This document shows, in pieces, positions 6,811 through 16,068 of a stretch of DNA of 64,000 nt. This DNA comes from an uncultured Pseudomonadales bacterium (GTDB lineage: Bacteria; Pseudomonadota; Gammaproteobacteria; Pseudomonadales; Cellvibrionaceae), in NCBI GenBank assembly GCA_947488935.1, contig CANLBN010000001.1, forward strand, positions 434,001 to 498,000, given 5' to 3'. Each line of letters opens with the position of its first letter. Position 1 is the first letter of the stretch. The translations under genes were made by a program, and so were the position numbers. The notes beneath the pieces are model-generated. The model did no database searches. It saw nothing but the letters and a program-made list of their open reading frames with translations, and was not told the origin of the DNA.

Positions 6811-6880
6811 GCCCTAACAGTTTATTCAATAGACCTATTCCACTTATCACCATTCTCTTGATCAAAATAAATGGTAGTTT
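6811..6880 (-). other. attI insertion site
   Basis: The cassette-side core on the minus strand is GTTAGGGC (6811-6818). It is immediately upstream of the first cassette gene and has no attC palindrome on its outer side, as expected for attI. The outer limit is not defined by the sequence; I show about 60 bases. A copy of the TGATCAAGAGAA motif (6853-6864) lies within it and could be an accessory integrase or regulator site. Confidence 0.7.
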
Positions 6881-7050
6881 GTGTTTAAGCTTTTTTCTAA
6901 TAAAAACAATTAGTTAGATAGAAGCTATCTACTTATGTATTTCATGATCAAGAGACTAGAGAAAATAAATAGCACGCGACTTTCTCTTGATCAATATTAT
7001 CTGCCCTTTATATTTCAAGGGCTTAGGCCATCATAAACTGATCAAGAGAA
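6853..7050. repeat. Four alternating copies of TGATCAAGAGAA
   Basis: Copies are at 6853-6864 (inverted), 6945-6956 (direct, 11 of 12 bases), 6982-6993 (inverted) and 7039-7050 (direct). Orientation alternates regularly across the 324-bp gap between the first cassette gene and intI. Each copy contains the palindrome TGATCA. Together with attI and the LexA box they account for most of this gap. Their function is unknown: integrase-binding or transcription-factor sites are both possible. Confidence 0.75.
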
Positions 7051-7100
7051 CTGGTCTACTGATCTTGGACTTGCCATACGATAATCTTTAGGAGAAGATA

Positions 7101-7116
7101 CTGTTTTTATATACAG
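7101..7116 (+). promoter_or_regulatory. LexA (SOS) box upstream of intI
   Basis: CTGTTTTTATATACAG is a perfect CTGT-N8-ACAG LexA operator with an AT-rich centre. It is 17 bases before the intI start codon. LexA repression of intI through a box in this position is the known arrangement in many integrons, so integrase expression and cassette shuffling are probably induced by DNA damage and single-stranded DNA entry. Confidence 0.88.
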
Positions 7117-7133
7117 CATTTTTGGTGATTATT

Positions 7134-8126
7134 ATGGATGATATTCGTGTCACTATTTCTCCCCGTTCGCCTAGGCTACTTGATCAAGTTCGGCTACATA
7201 TGCGGCAAAATGGTTTAGCTTATCGAACAGAACAAACTTACATTCACTGGATAAAGCGATTTATCTACTTTCACAATAAACAGCACCCAAAGACTATGGG
7301 AGCAAAACATATCGAGAACTTTCTAGCAGACTTATCCAATACACGCTATTGTTCAGCAAACACACAACGCACTGCTTTAAATGCTCTCGTGTACTTATAT
7401 AAACGCTTTATGAGTGTTGATGTAGGCGATTTGAATTACACACCCGCTAAATACCACCGTCGGCTGCCCGTTGTTTATAGCAGAGAAGAGATTGCTGCCA
7501 TCGTGCGACAATTACACGGCGTTCATCGGTTACAGGTGGAGTTATTGTATGGATCCGGTTTACGTAAAGCGGAATTGTTATCGCTACGAATAAAGGATAT
7601 TGATTTTAGTAGCAGAAATATTATTGTCCGTGCCGGGAAAGTTAATAAAGATCGCTCGACCTTATTGCCTGAAAACCTAATTCCTCGTCTGCGTGATCAG
7701 GTTGATGCAGTTGAGCGATTACATTATCAAGATCTTCAAGAAGGCTACGGAGAAGTTTATTTACCCAATGCACTTGCTCGGAAGTATCCCAATGCAGCAA
7801 AAGAAACTGGATGGCAATTTCTATTCCCTTCTAATTATATAAGCCAAGACCCTCGTTCTGGTGCCTTACGCCGCCATCATATGCACCCATCCAGTTTAGC
7901 CAAGCAACTTAAAAAAGCAGTATATACTGCTAAAGTTAACAAGCCTGCTCGGTCCCACAGTTTTCGGCACAGTTTTGCTACACATCTACTTGAAGCTGGC
8001 TATGATTTACGTACGATTCAAGAGTTACTAGGGCACTCTGACATTGCTACAACAGAAATTTATACGCATGTCATTAATCGAGGAGGTAAAGGAGTAAAGA
8101 GCCCTATCGATAATTTAACGACATAA
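7134..8126 (+). CDS. intI: Integron integrase
   Basis: Tyrosine recombinase that inserts and excises gene cassettes by acting on folded single-stranded attC and double-stranded attI. Counting from the ATG at 7134 (330 aa), the catalytic residues are R144, H275, R278, H301 and the nucleophile Y310, very close to class 1 integrase numbering. The segment at about 205-232 (YGEVYLPNALARKYPNAAKE) is the extra helix found only in integron integrases and used for attC binding. The C-terminal GGKGVKSPID is also typical. TTG 7122 and GTG 7125 are in frame, but ATG 7134 has GGTG about eight bases upstream. The gene is full length with all catalytic residues, so it is probably active. Confidence 0.96.
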   Translation: MDDIRVTISPRSPRLLDQVRLHMRQNGLAYRTEQTYIHWIKRFIYFHNKQHPKTMGAKHIENFLADLSNTRYCSANTQRTALNALVYLYKRFMSVDVGDLNYTPAKYHRRLPVVYSREEIAAIVRQLHGVHRLQVELLYGSGLRKAELLSLRIKDIDFSSRNIIVRAGKVNKDRSTLLPENLIPRLRDQVDAVERLHYQDLQEGYGEVYLPNALARKYPNAAKETGWQFLFPSNYISQDPRSGALRRHHMHPSSLAKQLKKAVYTAKVNKPARSHSFRHSFATHLLEAGYDLRTIQELLGHSDIATTEIYTHVINRGGKGVKSPIDNLTT

Positions 8127-8181
8127 TATTAGTCAGGTACTTTGAGAGTTCTTAGCTGGTTATTCTCAGGTGTGTACTCGA

Positions 8182-8221
8182 CTGGATAATAAGCTAACTT
8201 TCTAAAACTTAGATTATCCAG
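8182..8221. terminator. Possible hairpin between intI and cvfB
   Basis: Arms CTGGATAAT (8182-8190) and ATTATCCAG (8213-8221) form a perfect 9-bp stem with a 22-base loop between the convergent 3' ends of intI and cvfB. There is no T tract, so termination is only a guess. Confidence 0.35.
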
Positions 8222-9038
8222 CTAACTCGATATAGCTAGCATGTATAACGATTAGACGCTGTTTATACAAACTGCCTAAGGCACGTTTAAAATTCTTTTT
8301 ACTGACTTTAAAGGCTGCAAAGATCTCTTCGGGTGAGCTTTTATCGGAGAGTTCTAGTTTGCCATCGGCATGTGTTAGGGCTTTTAAAATACGCATCTCT
8401 AATTGGTCGCGGGTTTTATCATCGAGCATGTTGATGCTGAGATCTATCTTACCGTCTTCGCGAATGGATTTAACCCAGCCTTTCATGCGGCTACCAAATT
8501 TAAGTGGCTGCGAAAGATCGCTGTGATAAATTAGCCCCAGTTGCTTATTGTTAATAGCTGCTTTAAAACCCAGGTCCGATTTAGCGGCAATCATTAAGTC
8601 AACTGCATCGCCTTTTTTAAGGCCGAGAGCATCTTCTTCTAAATAATGGTGCAGCATGGTGCTGGCAATTAGGCGGTCGCTATTATCAAGCACAACATAA
8701 ACTACATAAGACTGACCCTCACGAACAGGGTAGGCTTGCTCTGAGTGTGGTAATAGTAAATCTTTTGGCATGCCCCAGTCTAAAAACGCACCGTGATCAC
8801 CCACAGAGACGACCTCTAAAAAAGCACATTCATTAATATTTGCTTTGGCACTAGCATAAGTCGCTAAGATTTTATTGGTTTTATCGCGATACAAAAAGGC
8901 ATCGACGACATCTCCCTCTTTTATTACTTTAGGCGCATTACGCAAAAAGAGCTGACCGTATTCTTTAGCATCAACAAAGGCACCTTTGTCGTTTAGCTCG
9001 ACAACATTGAGTTGATTTGTTTGTTCGAGTTTTATCAT
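8214..9038 (-). CDS. cvfB: CvfB/YitL-family S1-like RNA-binding protein
   Basis: 274-aa cytoplasmic protein of the CvfB family: tandem S1-type beta-barrel RNA-binding domains (about residues 1-60, 65-130 and 140-205; the third ends in [11 protein letters not shown]) followed by a winged-helix domain (residues 215-270, [27 protein letters not shown]). Family members modulate RNA turnover and virulence genes in Gram-positive bacteria; the role in Gammaproteobacteria is little known. The start ATG overlaps the stop of pgm by four bases (ATGA), so the two genes are translationally coupled. Confidence 0.88.
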   Translation of the reverse strand: MIKLEQTNQLNVVELNDKGAFVDAKEYGQLFLRNAPKVIKEGDVVDAFLYRDKTNKILATYASAKANINECAFLEVVSVGDHGAFLDWGMPKDLLLPHSEQAYPVREGQSYVVYVVLDNSDRLIASTMLHHYLEEDALGLKKGDAVDLMIAAKSDLGFKAAINNKQLGLIYHSDLSQPLKFGSRMKGWVKSIREDGKIDLSINMLDDKTRDQLEMRILKALTHADGKLELSDKSSPEEIFAAFKVSKKNFKRALGSLYKQRLIVIHASYIELAG

Positions 9039-10756
9039 GCGTTAATGCCTGCTCGCCTAAATACATCGTTAATTATTATTTGTGCCTCGTTGATAACGCT
9101 CTGCAAATGCGCCTCATCTTTAAAGCTCTCGGCGTAAATTTTATAAACATCTTCGGTGCCAGAAGGTCGCGCCGCAAACCACGCGTTTTCTGTCATCACT
9201 TTTAAACCACCAATGGCTGCATTATTACCCGGCGCATGGGTTAGTTTATCGAGTATTTTCTCACCGGCTAGTTCACTTGCCACTACATCACTTTGCGATA
9301 AACTTTTTAGGCAGTTTTTTTGCGCACTTGTGGCCGCTGCATCAATGCGCTTATAAAAAGGGGCATCAAATTGTTGCGTTAAACCAACATAATATTCACC
9401 CGGGTCTTTTTGACTAACCGCTGTTATTTCTGCTGCGAGCAAACCCAAAATAATGCCGTCTTTATCCGTTGACCAAACTTTGCCGTCGCGCTTTAAAAAG
9501 GTAGCGCCTGCACTCTCTTCACCTGCAAAACCAATGTCACTTGAAAATAAATCATTAACAAACCATTTAAAACCTACCGGAACTTCGCACACTTTTTTGC
9601 CAATTTTTTCGGCCACGCGATCTATCATGCTCGATGAAACTAGGGTTTTACCAATGGCTAAGTCAGCTTGCCACTGTGGTCTATTTTGGTAGAGGTAATC
9701 TATCGCTACTGCTAAAAAATGATTAGGGTTCATTAAACCTTGCGAGCGCGTCACTATGCCATGGCGGTCAAAGTCTGGATCGTTGGCAATCGCGATATCG
9801 TATTTATCTTTTAAATTAATAAGGCCAGCCATGGCACACTCGCTTGAACAGTCCATGCGGATTTTTCCGTCTTTGTCTAGGGGCATAAAGGCAAAGGTCG
9901 GATCAGTTTTACGATTAACTATGTCAAGCTCAATGCCATAGGTTTTTGCAATGCAATCCCAGTAGGCAAGGCCAGAGCCACCCAGAGGATCGATACCAAT
10001 ACTAAGCTTGGCTTTAGCAATCGCCGCCATATCAATAACAGAGGCGAGGTCGTCAACGTAGGGTTGGATATAATCGTAATCAATCACAAACTCTGAATGC
10101 CAAGCGTCACTGAAGGAAGCTTCGTTTACCGCCTCGTTGCCAGCAATAATAATATCGTTGGCACGCTTTTGTATTTGCGTTGTAATGTCGGTATCGGCAG
10201 GACCACCGTTGGTGCTGTTGTACTTAAAGCCACCATCTTGCGGTGGGTTATGGGATGGCGTAATAACAATACCGTCTGCCATGCCTGTTTTTGTTTTTTC
10301 TGGCAGAGATTCTTTAAGCGTATTTTTTTTATTGTCTGGATCGTTAAATGCCAAAATAGCGTGAGAGATAACGGGCGTTGGTGTATATAATTTTGCATCG
10401 TTACTTGATGATTGAAAAACTCGCCCCTCTTGCACAACAACATACACACCATTAGCAACCAGCACCTGTATGGCGGTCGTAAATGCACACTCAGAAAGTG
10501 CATGAGTGTCGATGCCTAAAAAAAGTGGGCCGGTAATATTGTGTTGTTGGCGATATTCGACCAGCGCCTGACAAATCGCTTGAATATGTATCTCGGTAAA
10601 TGAAGCATTAATGGATGAGCCACGATGGCCTGATGTACCAAAACTTACCAGCGTATCGCTTGTAGGCTGTTGCGTATAATAGTCGCTAACTAAGCGAGGC
10701 ACGTTGATTAAATCGCTGTCTTGGGCTGGCTGCCCTGCTCGCTTATGTTGGCTCAT
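9035..10756 (-). CDS. pgm: Phosphoglucomutase (alpha-D-glucose-specific)
   Basis: Interconverts glucose 1-phosphate and glucose 6-phosphate, linking glycolysis with glycogen and cell-surface sugar synthesis. The 573-aa protein is close to the usual ~546 aa of bacterial Pgm. Key motifs: phosphoserine loop TPSHNPP (about residue 165), metal-binding DPDFDRHG (about 325), sugar-binding GEESAGA (about 415), and the C-terminal phosphate-binding [15 protein letters not shown]. It is first gene of a two-gene unit with cvfB (4-bp overlap) and is separated from purA by a hairpin terminator. Confidence 0.95.
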   Translation of the reverse strand: MSQHKRAGQPAQDSDLINVPRLVSDYYTQQPTSDTLVSFGTSGHRGSSINASFTEIHIQAICQALVEYRQQHNITGPLFLGIDTHALSECAFTTAIQVLVANGVYVVVQEGRVFQSSSNDAKLYTPTPVISHAILAFNDPDNKKNTLKESLPEKTKTGMADGIVITPSHNPPQDGGFKYNSTNGGPADTDITTQIQKRANDIIIAGNEAVNEASFSDAWHSEFVIDYDYIQPYVDDLASVIDMAAIAKAKLSIGIDPLGGSGLAYWDCIAKTYGIELDIVNRKTDPTFAFMPLDKDGKIRMDCSSECAMAGLINLKDKYDIAIANDPDFDRHGIVTRSQGLMNPNHFLAVAIDYLYQNRPQWQADLAIGKTLVSSSMIDRVAEKIGKKVCEVPVGFKWFVNDLFSSDIGFAGEESAGATFLKRDGKVWSTDKDGIILGLLAAEITAVSQKDPGEYYVGLTQQFDAPFYKRIDAAATSAQKNCLKSLSQSDVVASELAGEKILDKLTHAPGNNAAIGGLKVMTENAWFAARPSGTEDVYKIYAESFKDEAHLQSVINEAQIIINDVFRRAGINA

Positions 10757-10784
10757 GCAATCAGTTTTCTCTAGCGTTTAAACA

Positions 10785-10812
10785 AATAAAGCGAGGAGGT
10801 TCTCGCTTTATT
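10785..10812 (-). terminator. Terminator after purA
   Basis: The stem AATAAAGCGAG / CTCGCTTTATT flanks a short loop. Read on the minus strand it is followed by a T-rich tail, consistent with ending the hfq-purA transcript before pgm. Confidence 0.7.
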
Positions 10813-10840
10813 ATTTTTTACTTGGCTTTTATATCACTTT

Positions 10841-12145
<1,305 letters not shown>

Positions 12146-12164
12146 TCAATAAAAATTAACGGTA

Positions 12165-12204
12165 ATTACTTTTAAGCATTTTTTGAACATTAACTAAAAG
12201 TAAT
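12165..12204. repeat. Inverted repeat between hisZ and purA
   Basis: ATTACTTTTA (12165-12174) pairs with TAAAAGTAAT (12195-12204). The 10-bp arms lie 29 bases upstream of purA on the minus strand. It could be an attenuating hairpin or an operator; nothing decides between them. Confidence 0.4.
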
Positions 12205-12247
12205 CAATTTAAAATAACAATTTAAACAATAAAAAACACTTTAAAGA

Positions 12248-13420
12248 CTAAAGGGCTTTTACAATATATTCATCACCAGTTGATACTAACTCGCGATTAC
12301 AACGCAGCTCTGTAAAATTTGGTGCTTGCGATAAACCACTCACAACACGCTCGCCCTGTGCACGCAATGCTTGAATTGCCTGCCACTGTTTTGCATCGGT
12401 TGATGATGGTGCATAAATACCATTTGCTGGCTGGCTTAGTGTCAGCAAAGAAAGTACTGAGGTCACATTTAAACTAAAACCAGTAGCTGGGCGTGCACGA
12501 CCAAAGGCCTCGCCTATATGGTCGTAACGACCACCATTGGCAATCGCATCACCAAAGCCCTCAGCGAAGGCGGCAAAGACTAGACCTGTGTGATAGTGAT
12601 AACCACGCAACTCACTTAAATCAAAATACACATTGATCTCGGGATAACGCTCGGTAATAACATCCGAGACAGCTCGCAATTCATCGATCGCGGCCTCTAC
12701 TTCTGCGGGCGCATCGTCGAGTTGCTCGCAGGCAGTGGCGAGAGTATCGATGCCACCGCATAGCGTTGGCAAGGTTGTCAGCCAGTTAATGGTCTGCTCT
12801 GAGTCAAATGAGCTACTCGCCCAACGTTCTATTTCGGCAACATCTTTTGCCTGCAATAAATCAAAAAATACGGCTTCTTCATCGCCACTCAAATTTAGCG
12901 ATTCGAGTAGTGCACGACAAATACCCACATGCCCCAATGCAAGTGTTACTTTAGGCACATTGATCTGCTCAAGTGATGCCAATAATAAAGTAATGACTTC
13001 TATATCGGCATCGAGGCTTGCCTCGCCAAATAATTCGACGCCGGCTTGTAGTGGTGTGCGCACAGCGAGTGGCGATTTTGGTTTTGCGTGTAATACGTGA
13101 TCAGCATAGCAAAGGCGACTTGGTCCAGACTTTACGTAGCTATGGGCATCTATTCTGGCAGCCTGCGGGGTCATATCAGCGCGCAGTCCCATTAATTTAC
13201 CCGAGAGCTGGTCGGTAACCTTCACTGTTAACAAATTGAGATCACCCCCAACACCGCTAAGTAGCGAATCGGTAAATTCTATCAATGGCGACATAATAAG
13301 CTCGTAACCCCAGCTTGAATAAAGATCAAGCAGGCGACGGCGAAGCTGTTCAACACTTTGCGCCTCGGCGGGTAAAACTTCTTCTACTCCGTCGGGTAAC
13401 TGCCAACGATTAACATTCAT
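12248..13420 (-). CDS. hisZ: ATP phosphoribosyltransferase regulatory subunit
   Basis: 390-aa paralogue of the histidyl-tRNA synthetase catalytic core that binds short-form HisG and gives it histidine feedback control in histidine biosynthesis. The N-terminal LPDGVEEVLPAEAQSVEQLRRRLLDLYSSWGYELIMSP stretch (given in parts: LPDGVEEVLP; WGYELIMSPL), the motif LMGLRADMTPQAARI (around residue 75-90) and GGRYD (about residue 295) are class II synthetase-like, but there is no anticodon-binding domain. Position between hflC/yjeT and purA matches the Pseudomonas order. Its presence predicts a short-form hisG elsewhere in the genome. Confidence 0.94.
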   Translation of the reverse strand: MNVNRWQLPDGVEEVLPAEAQSVEQLRRRLLDLYSSWGYELIMSPLIEFTDSLLSGVGGDLNLLTVKVTDQLSGKLMGLRADMTPQAARIDAHSYVKSGPSRLCYADHVLHAKPKSPLAVRTPLQAGVELFGEASLDADIEVITLLLASLEQINVPKVTLALGHVGICRALLESLNLSGDEEAVFFDLLQAKDVAEIERWASSSFDSEQTINWLTTLPTLCGGIDTLATACEQLDDAPAEVEAAIDELRAVSDVITERYPEINVYFDLSELRGYHYHTGLVFAAFAEGFGDAIANGGRYDHIGEAFGRARPATGFSLNVTSVLSLLTLSQPANGIYAPSSTDAKQWQAIQALRAQGERVVSGLSQAPNFTELRCNRELVSTGDEYIVKAL

Positions 13421-13508
13421 ATTTTTCTCTTCAGGAGGTTAAGATGTCCAATTACTCGTGCTTATTCAATGAATTCAAGAATAAGTATTTATGGCTAGTT
13501 ATTTATCA

Positions 13509-13694
13509 CTAGCGAGTCAAATACAATAAAGCGATACCTGCTAGCATACTCAACAAGCCCATCATTCGTAGGTGTTTGTCGGTTATTTGGCTTAGTGTTG
13601 CCACTAGGTTACGCCATTTAGCGGGATACAAAAAAGGAATCACTCCTTCAAGCACTAGCATAAGTGCAAAGGCCGTCAATAGTGCTTCCCACAT
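13509..13694 (-). CDS. yjeT: DUF2065 (YjeT-family) inner-membrane protein
   Basis: 61-aa protein with two hydrophobic helices (MWEALLTAFALMLVLEGVIP and MMGLLSMLAGIALLYL). The family is conserved directly downstream of hflC in many Gammaproteobacteria; its function is unknown. The start at 13694 (MWEALL) fits the family, although the frame is open to 13709. A hairpin terminator lies between hflC and this gene, so it may be expressed partly from its own promoter. Confidence 0.8.
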   Translation of the reverse strand: MWEALLTAFALMLVLEGVIPFLYPAKWRNLVATLSQITDKHLRMMGLLSMLAGIALLYLTR

Positions 13695-13753
13695 ATCTCT
13701 CGATCTCACTGCGCTAAATAATCAGTTATTGCACGCAATAATTTAGCGCACAC

Positions 13754-13783
13754 AAAAAAACCGAGCCTGCCTAGACTCGGTTT
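13754..13783 (-). terminator. Terminator after hflC
   Basis: AAACCGAG and CTCGGTTT form an 8-bp stem with a 10-base loop. On the minus strand it is followed by a run of T, the classic intrinsic form. Confidence 0.85.
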
Positions 13784-13841
13784 GCGGGATTTTACCACTT
13801 TTACAGGGTAGTTTGTAAATTACTCAAAAATCTTTGAGCAA

Positions 13842-14723
13842 CTATTGCTCTGTTTTACCGTTAGGGTTTTTCAAGTAACGGAAAAACTCGCTTTTAGGAT
13901 CGACTAGCATAACGTCACCTTTATTACTAAAGGTGGTTTGGTAGGCATTTAAGCTACGCACAAAGCTATAGAACTCTGCATCTTTGTTGTAAGCAGAGGC
14001 GTAAATTGCCGTCGCTAATGCATCACCTTCACCACGAACCAGCTCTGACTCTTTGTAGGCATCGGCTTCGATAACCACTTTTTGTCGATCAGCAAGCGCA
14101 CGCTTTTGCTCAGCTTCTTTATTACCATTAGAGCGATATTCCTGAGCAGTTTCGTTACGCTCGGTTTCCATTCGGCCATAAACAGAGTCACGCACTTCGG
14201 CAGGTAGCTCAATTTGCTTAACGCGAATATCTGTTACCTCAATGCCTAGCTCGTCACCCACAGCGTCGTTAATCGCTTTGGTTAAGTCGGCCATTAACTG
14301 GTCACGCTCACCAGATACCGCTTCTTCTAGAGTACGCTGACCTAGTTGGTTAGCAAGCTCACGATCGATACGATCCGATAAACTGTTTGCTGCACGACGC
14401 TCAGAACCACCTGTTTTTACGTAGTAAACGCCCACATCTTTAACACGCCATTTCGCATAAGAGTCTACTTCTAGGCGCTTTTGCTGTCTTGTTAACAAGA
14501 TTTTAGGTGGCGCATCCAGCGTAAGTACACGGCCATCAAATCGAACAATTTCGTCCATTAACGGATACTTAAAATTAATACCTGTACTTGGATAGATTGG
14601 CTGTAACTCACCAAAGCGTAAGACAACACCTTTTTGGTACTCGGGTAAGATATAAACAGTTGACCGGATAACCACCAAGGCAACAATGGCAATAATGCCA
14701 AAAAATAATGCTTTAGTATTCAT
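13842..14723 (-). CDS. hflC: HflC, FtsH protease modulator
   Basis: Inner-membrane SPFH/band-7 protein that forms the periplasmic HflK-HflC cage around FtsH and restrains its proteolysis of membrane proteins. 293 aa. A transmembrane segment is at residues 5-22 (ALFFGIIAIVALVVIRST), followed by the band-7 domain (about 20-190, ending VKQIELPAEVRDSVYGRM) and a long helix. The start ATG overlaps the hflK stop by one base (TAATG), giving tight coupling of the two subunits. Confidence 0.95.
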   Translation of the reverse strand: MNTKALFFGIIAIVALVVIRSTVYILPEYQKGVVLRFGELQPIYPSTGINFKYPLMDEIVRFDGRVLTLDAPPKILLTRQQKRLEVDSYAKWRVKDVGVYYVKTGGSERRAANSLSDRIDRELANQLGQRTLEEAVSGERDQLMADLTKAINDAVGDELGIEVTDIRVKQIELPAEVRDSVYGRMETERNETAQEYRSNGNKEAEQKRALADRQKVVIEADAYKESELVRGEGDALATAIYASAYNKDAEFYSFVRSLNAYQTTFSNKGDVMLVDPKSEFFRYLKNPNGKTEQ

Positions 14724-15901
14724 TAGCGAAGCCCTCTCGTACGACTATTACTATTCGATTGACTGCGTCGAACTTCTTCAGTGACGCGCTCGTTAATTCT
14801 ACGCAATACATCTGGCGAAATTTCGTTATTTGCGTTTGAGCTAGACGATGCAGCACTATTTACGATTTTATCCAGCGGTAGGAACAACATATTATTGCCG
14901 CCCTCGACATCAACTAGCACTTTTGAGCTATTGCCCATCACCGACTCAATGGCATCAATATAAAGACGCTCACGAGTTACATCAGGTGATTTTTGATACT
15001 CGGTATAAAGGCGATTAAAGCGTTCTGCCTCACCCTCTGCTTTTGAAACCACTTGATCACGGTAGCCATTGGCCTCTTCGATAATACGTGCCGCACGACC
15101 TTCTGCTTCTGGCACAACTGCATTCGCATAACGTTGGGCTTCGTTAATCAAACGCTCACGATCTTCCTTGGCTTTAACCACATCATCAAAGGCTGCCTGT
15201 ACTTCGCGTGGCGGGTTACCCTGCTGCACGTTAACGTTGACGATCTTGATACCCGTACCGTAATCATCAAGATATTCTTGAAGGCGATCTTGTACTTCTA
15301 CACCAATCGATTCTCGACCTTCTGACAGCACGCTATCTAAAATAGTAGAACCCACAACATGGCGCATAGCACTTTCCGTTGCATGTTTTAGGCTATTTTC
15401 TGGGGAGCGCACATTCAGGACAAATTGCCTAACATCACCGATGTTGTACTGAACGGTTACTGGCAATTCAACGATACTGATATCTTCAGTGATCATAAAA
15501 CTTTTGGTGTTATAGTTGCGCTCTTCCCCTGTGTTTTGTACATACACTTGGTCGACAAGCCATGGTCTAAGGTGTAAGCCCGGACCAACGATGGTGTGGA
15601 ATTTACCCAAACGTAGAACAACAGCCTCTTCAGCTGCATCGAGCTGATAAATACTTTTACCGGCATAAATCGCACTAGCAACAATCAGCACTATAATGAC
15701 AATTGCACCCGACAATGCGCCACCCCCAGATGAGGAGTCACCATTACCATTATTGTTGCCCTTACCTTTTTTGTTGCCAAAGATATCATGCACTTTATTT
15801 TGAAATTTCTTTAAAGCTTCATCAAGATCAGGTGGCCCATCATTTTTGTTGCGTCCACCCCAAGGGTCTTGATTGTTACCACCCGGTTCATTCCAGGCCA
15901 T
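14723..15901 (-). CDS. hflK: HflK, FtsH protease modulator
   Basis: Partner of HflC. 392 aa from the ATG at 15901, which has GGAG at the right distance; the frame is open four codons further. The glycine/asparagine-rich cytoplasmic N-terminus (MAWNEPGGNNQDPWGG) is the HflK N-terminal signature. One transmembrane helix follows (about residues 65-85, LSGAIVIIVLIVASAIYAG), then the band-7 domain (90-260) and a serine/asparagine-rich C-terminal tail. It lies 167 bp downstream of hflX. Confidence 0.95.
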   Translation of the reverse strand: MAWNEPGGNNQDPWGGRNKNDGPPDLDEALKKFQNKVHDIFGNKKGKGNNNGNGDSSSGGGALSGAIVIIVLIVASAIYAGKSIYQLDAAEEAVVLRLGKFHTIVGPGLHLRPWLVDQVYVQNTGEERNYNTKSFMITEDISIVELPVTVQYNIGDVRQFVLNVRSPENSLKHATESAMRHVVGSTILDSVLSEGRESIGVEVQDRLQEYLDDYGTGIKIVNVNVQQGNPPREVQAAFDDVVKAKEDRERLINEAQRYANAVVPEAEGRAARIIEEANGYRDQVVSKAEGEAERFNRLYTEYQKSPDVTRERLYIDAIESVMGNSSKVLVDVEGGNNMLFLPLDKIVNSAASSSSNANNEISPDVLRRINERVTEEVRRSQSNSNSRTRGLR

Positions 15902-16068
15902 AATATTCTCCACGTTGTTGAAATAATTATAATTTAGTCAGAAAAAGCCAATTGCATATTGTTTTACAGTAGCAATAGGGACGTTATATAGTCTTTTATA
16001 CGCTTCACTTATCACAAAGTTTATACAAAGTTACAGATTAAAAGTCTACATTCATGGCTCGGCATAAA

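Larger units (their letters stand above)
1..8126 (-). mobile_element. Chromosomal integron: intI, attI and 12 cassettes (left end outside window)
   Basis: A tyrosine integrase of the integron class (7134-8126, +) is divergent from a run of twelve short genes, all on the minus strand. Each gene is flanked by imperfectly palindromic sites whose ends read RYYYAAC and GTTRRRY. This is the standard integron layout: cassettes are transcribed away from attI, and the attI-proximal cassette (6330-6809) would be the newest arrival. The array is still in progress at base 1, where half of another attC is visible. The right boundary is the end of intI, next to the housekeeping gene cvfB, so this is a sedentary chromosomal integron rather than one carried on a visible transposon. 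No transposase is seen nearby. Confidence 0.95.

Noticed and set aside
6818..6960. Cassette promoter Pc on the minus strand
   Set aside because: TTGATC and several AT-rich hexamers are present, but no pair with good spacing stands out clearly enough to place the promoter.
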